A stretch of 64,000 bases of DNA from contig SJRY01000017.1 of NCBI GenBank assembly GCA_011319805.1, positions 31,663-95,662 on the forward strand. Direction: 5' to 3'. The translations under genes were made by a program, and so were the position numbers. The notes under the pieces were generated by a model, which worked only from the letters and a program-made list of their open reading frames with translations, was not told where the DNA came from and made no database searches. Positions 61,458 to 64,000 of this stretch are shown here, in pieces; positions within the stretch are counted from its first letter, which is position 1; the number at the start of each line of letters is the position of its first letter. The DNA comes from Macrocybe gigantea. Lineage: Eukaryota; Basidiomycota; Agaricomycetes; Agaricales; Callistosporiaceae.

Positions 61458-63232
61458 ATGTCTCAGCAGCCTATTCCACCCACACCAGTTCCGGCTCTCG
61501 ACCTTGATAACATCCAAGGGGATATCTTGTAGGTCTCTTCTATATCTCAGCAAAAATGCATCGTGCCTATACCATTGGTGTAGGAGTGGCCTTCCGAAGA
61601 AGACCCAAACGTATTTCTTCTTTCAAATCACCAATTCCACGGCATTCAGGAGCCAACTCCTGAAACTTCTGCCCTTGATTGAGACAACATCTCAAGTCCT
61701 GAAAGACCGCAAGGACATTGATGACCGCAGGAAGCGAGGTGACAAGACTCTGATCCCTATGGCTGGCGTCAACATCGCGTTCTCCCACAAAGGATTCATA
61801 ACTGTAAGTGGCGCCTAGCCGCTTTCCGCGACGCTACTATGCTAAGTCATATGCCTATTTCTTAGATGGGCGTGGATGATTCTACTTTGACTGGCGCCGC
61901 AGATGGAAATTTTAAACTTGGTCAGAAAGCTGATGCAGAGTCGCTCGGGGACAAAGGCACCGGTTCCGGTAGCTCGTTCGTCCCAGACTGGGATCCGGCT
62001 TTCCTCCAAGATATCCATGGCATCATTCTCATTTCTGGAGAGAGCCACGGCACCGTCGACAAAAAGTTCAAGCAAGTCAAACAAATTTTCAACTTCGGTA
62101 CTCAGTCGGCTTCCATCAAGGAAATCACCACAATTGTGGGTGACGTCCGCCCAGACAAATTCTCAGGCCATGAACAGTGAGTCGTCCCCGACTTCATATA
62201 TTGCCCTGTGACGTACGTTGTTCTTGCTTACAGCTTTGGTTTCTTGGATGGGATTTCAAATCCCGCGATCATTGGATTTGACAAGAACCCTCCTCCGGTC
62301 CCCACTCCCGTCCCTGCCGGTTCCATCATTACTGGCCATCAAGGCGACCCCGTGACGAACCGACCCGCATGGCAGGTCGACGGCAGCTTCCTCGCCTTCC
62401 GCTACCTGTTCCAGCAAGTACCAGAGTTCAACACATTCTTGAAGGATCACCCCGTGTCTATTCCAGGGCTCACCAAGGAGCAGGGTAGCGAGCTTTTGGG
62501 CGCTCGGCTCGTAGGCCGGTGGAAGAGTGGTACGTCGACGACCTGTCCACCAGCGGTGTATATCGCTTATTTTCCGCTTTAGGTGCCCCCATAGACTTGA
62601 CACCATTCCAGGACGACCCTAAGTTGGCGGCAGATCACATGAGGTACGCATTTTCTAACTCTTCTGTAAAAAGGCGGAAATGCAGAGCTTCCTCTCAGAA
62701 ACAATAACTTCACCTATGCCGCGGAAGGTAACTTCCAGAAGATTTGCCCCTTCGCTGCCCATACTCGCAAGACGAATCCCGTGCCGACCTTGAATCCCTG
62801 GGCATATCCTTGGATAATCGTCGTATCACCCGGCGTGGTATCCAGTTCGGCCCAGAAGTAACAAAGAGGAGCAACGTACGGGGAAGACGGCCCATGGACG
62901 AGGTCTTCTGTTTGCGTGCTACCAAAGCAACATAAGCACGGCTTTCGCCTTCATCCAGAAGAGTAAATTTTCTTTTTTGCTTGTCCTCATCGGGCCGCTC
63001 ACTTCTGGTTACAGGTTGGGCGAACGCCGCGTCATTCCCTCCAGGCGCCCAATCCCAAGTTCCCGGTCTAGACCCGTTGATTGGACAGGGTGAAAGGAAG
63101 CTGACTGGTACCAATCCCAACGATCCCTCTGCCGAGCTGTCCCTTCCGGACTTTATCATTTCCAAGGGAGGGGAATACTTCTTCGCGCCATCTATTAGCG
63201 GTTTGAAAGGGACCATAGCCGCTTCCGCCTAA
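61458..63232 (+). CDS. Dye-decolourising (DyP-type) heme peroxidase
   Basis: The start ATG at 61458 gives MSQQPIPPTPVPALDLDNIQ. The chain reads DLDNIQGDILSGLPKKTQTY, AGVNIAFSHKGFITMGVDDS, then the signature HFGFLDGISNP with the distal catalytic Asp. Also present are GSFLAFRYLFQQVPEFNTFL, ICPFAAHTRKTNPR with the proximal heme-ligand His, and RRGIQFGPEVT. It ends SLPDFIISKGGEYFFAPSIS at a TAA (63230-63232). Short introns interrupt it, some reading as small exons around 62580-62740. DyPs oxidise dyes, phenols and lignin-related compounds with H2O2. No signal peptide is visible at this ATG, unlike many secreted fungal DyPs; a short cleavable prosequence is possible instead. Confidence 0.9.
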
Positions 63233-63637
63233 GCTGGGATACCTCGTTTTCCTCTCATTATCTATGTTAATCGTGATGTCGCTCGGAATACACGAGAACT
63301 GATTGGATGCAGTGATCGACCTTACTATAAGCGCAATATATAGTGTAATGAATCGCAGAACTGAGGAATGAAGGAATATAGATGCGTGATACGATACAAT
63401 TGTCCCGAAAAAATAGCGATGAAGCCGAATCAATCGGCTTCCTACTAAGAAAGCAGTAATGGAGGATGTCCTCTGATGATGGCAGCCAAGTAAAATGCGA
63501 CCAGGTCAACGTACATGTGCGCTACACCAGACAATGAACCTGCGCGTGACATGCAGGCCCCGTTGTGGCGATGAAGAGCTTCCATGATAAACCGGCCCAT
63601 GGTCCGCACACTGCGGATTAGAGGCCGCCTTGCCGAC
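63233..63637. other. Intergenic region between convergent genes
   Basis: 3' flanks of the DyP gene and of the minus-strand gene at the right edge. No feature seen. Confidence 0.4.
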
Positions 63638-64000
63638 TCATGCCGGACGGTGTTTATCTTCTCCCGAACCTGGACGGCGGGGCAACATTGTCTCCTGTCC
63701 TTGCGCACCAGAAACTCTGTGCTGTAGGTAGGCTCGGTACATGGAGGAATCAAAGGTAGACCAGAAATCTTCGTAGGTCGGCCGTCCATACAAGGAATTC
63801 CGTTTCTGAACCTAAGTCGGACAATATTTAACAGCTGTGCGAAGTAATTAAGCAAACATAGATACTCACCCAGCATTTTGTCTCATGAAACAATTGACTA
63901 TAGATTGAGATGGATCGCCTGGCGTTGGATAGGTATTGGCCTTGACGGAACTTTTCCGACTCGCAAGACGCTGTGCCAGGCGTGGTACCCTCGGAAGAAC
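63638..64000 (-). CDS. Unrecognised protein, 3' end only
   Basis: Two minus-strand exons splice in frame: an exon ending at 63870 (SLYGRPT precursor side, LFHETKCW before a GTGAGT donor) and one at 63638-63811 (NSLYGRPTYEDFWSTFDSSM, YRAYLQHRVSGAQGQETM), ending at a TGA. The 5' part lies beyond the window. I recognise no family. A competing frame over the same bases (63445-63876) is longer, so the call is tentative. Confidence 0.35.

Overview
The window is a gene-dense piece of a filamentous basidiomycete genome, most likely an Agaricomycete. Genes are split by many short GT-AG introns (mostly 40-70 bp), and the gene content is typical of mushroom-forming fungi: a DUF6534 membrane protein, questin-oxidase-like proteins, a DyP peroxidase, a fungalysin protease, F-box proteins and small secreted proteins. 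I saw no rRNA, tRNA or CRISPR array. All exon models were worked out by reading splice sites by eye.

Layout. 1-4 kb: the 3' part of an isoprenylcysteine methyltransferase-like gene, an unrecognised nuclear-looking protein, and a questin-oxidase-like gene. 4-10.7 kb: gene-poor, with one DUF6534 gene (about 6.4-8.0 kb) broken into tiny exons and unresolved coding traces behind it. 10.7-19.2 kb: a Rab18-like GTPase, the pre-mRNA cleavage factor CFIm25 (NUDT21), and a long SulP anion transporter carrying both STAS and cyclic-nucleotide-binding domains. 19.8-25 kb: a small Cys-rich secreted protein converging on a large RhoGEF. 25.07-25.96 kb: a complete hAT-type DNA transposon with terminal inverted repeats and a perfect 8-bp target-site duplication, inserted 85 bp upstream of the RhoGEF start codon.

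26-31.6 kb: an alpha/beta hydrolase, a second questin-oxidase-like gene (paralogue of the one at 2-4 kb), and two unrecognised small genes. 32.2-37.2 kb: a head-to-tail pair of paralogous genes for extremely charged coiled-coil proteins with an Arg/Ser-rich insert. I recognise no described family here; it is the best candidate for something new. 37.5-43.2 kb: an ornithine cyclodeaminase/mu-crystallin-family protein, a disordered ORF, O-acetylhomoserine sulfhydrylase-type PLP enzyme, and an ankyrin protein. 44.3-46.2 kb: a tandem pair of secreted-protein genes, the second apparently frameshifted. 46.7-51.7 kb: a small protein, a four-helix membrane protein, and a complete M36 fungalysin. 53-64 kb: mitochondrial inner-membrane protease subunit 2, a type-B carboxylesterase, an F-box protein, a SAM methyltransferase, a DyP peroxidase, and the 3' end of an unknown gene at the right edge.

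The genes do not form one obvious pathway. Housekeeping genes (Rab18, CFIm25, IMP2, sulfhydrylase) alternate with lineage-specific accessory genes (DUF6534, questin-oxidase-like pair, coiled-coil pair, secreted pair). The accessory genes hold the duplications, the gene decay and the transposon.
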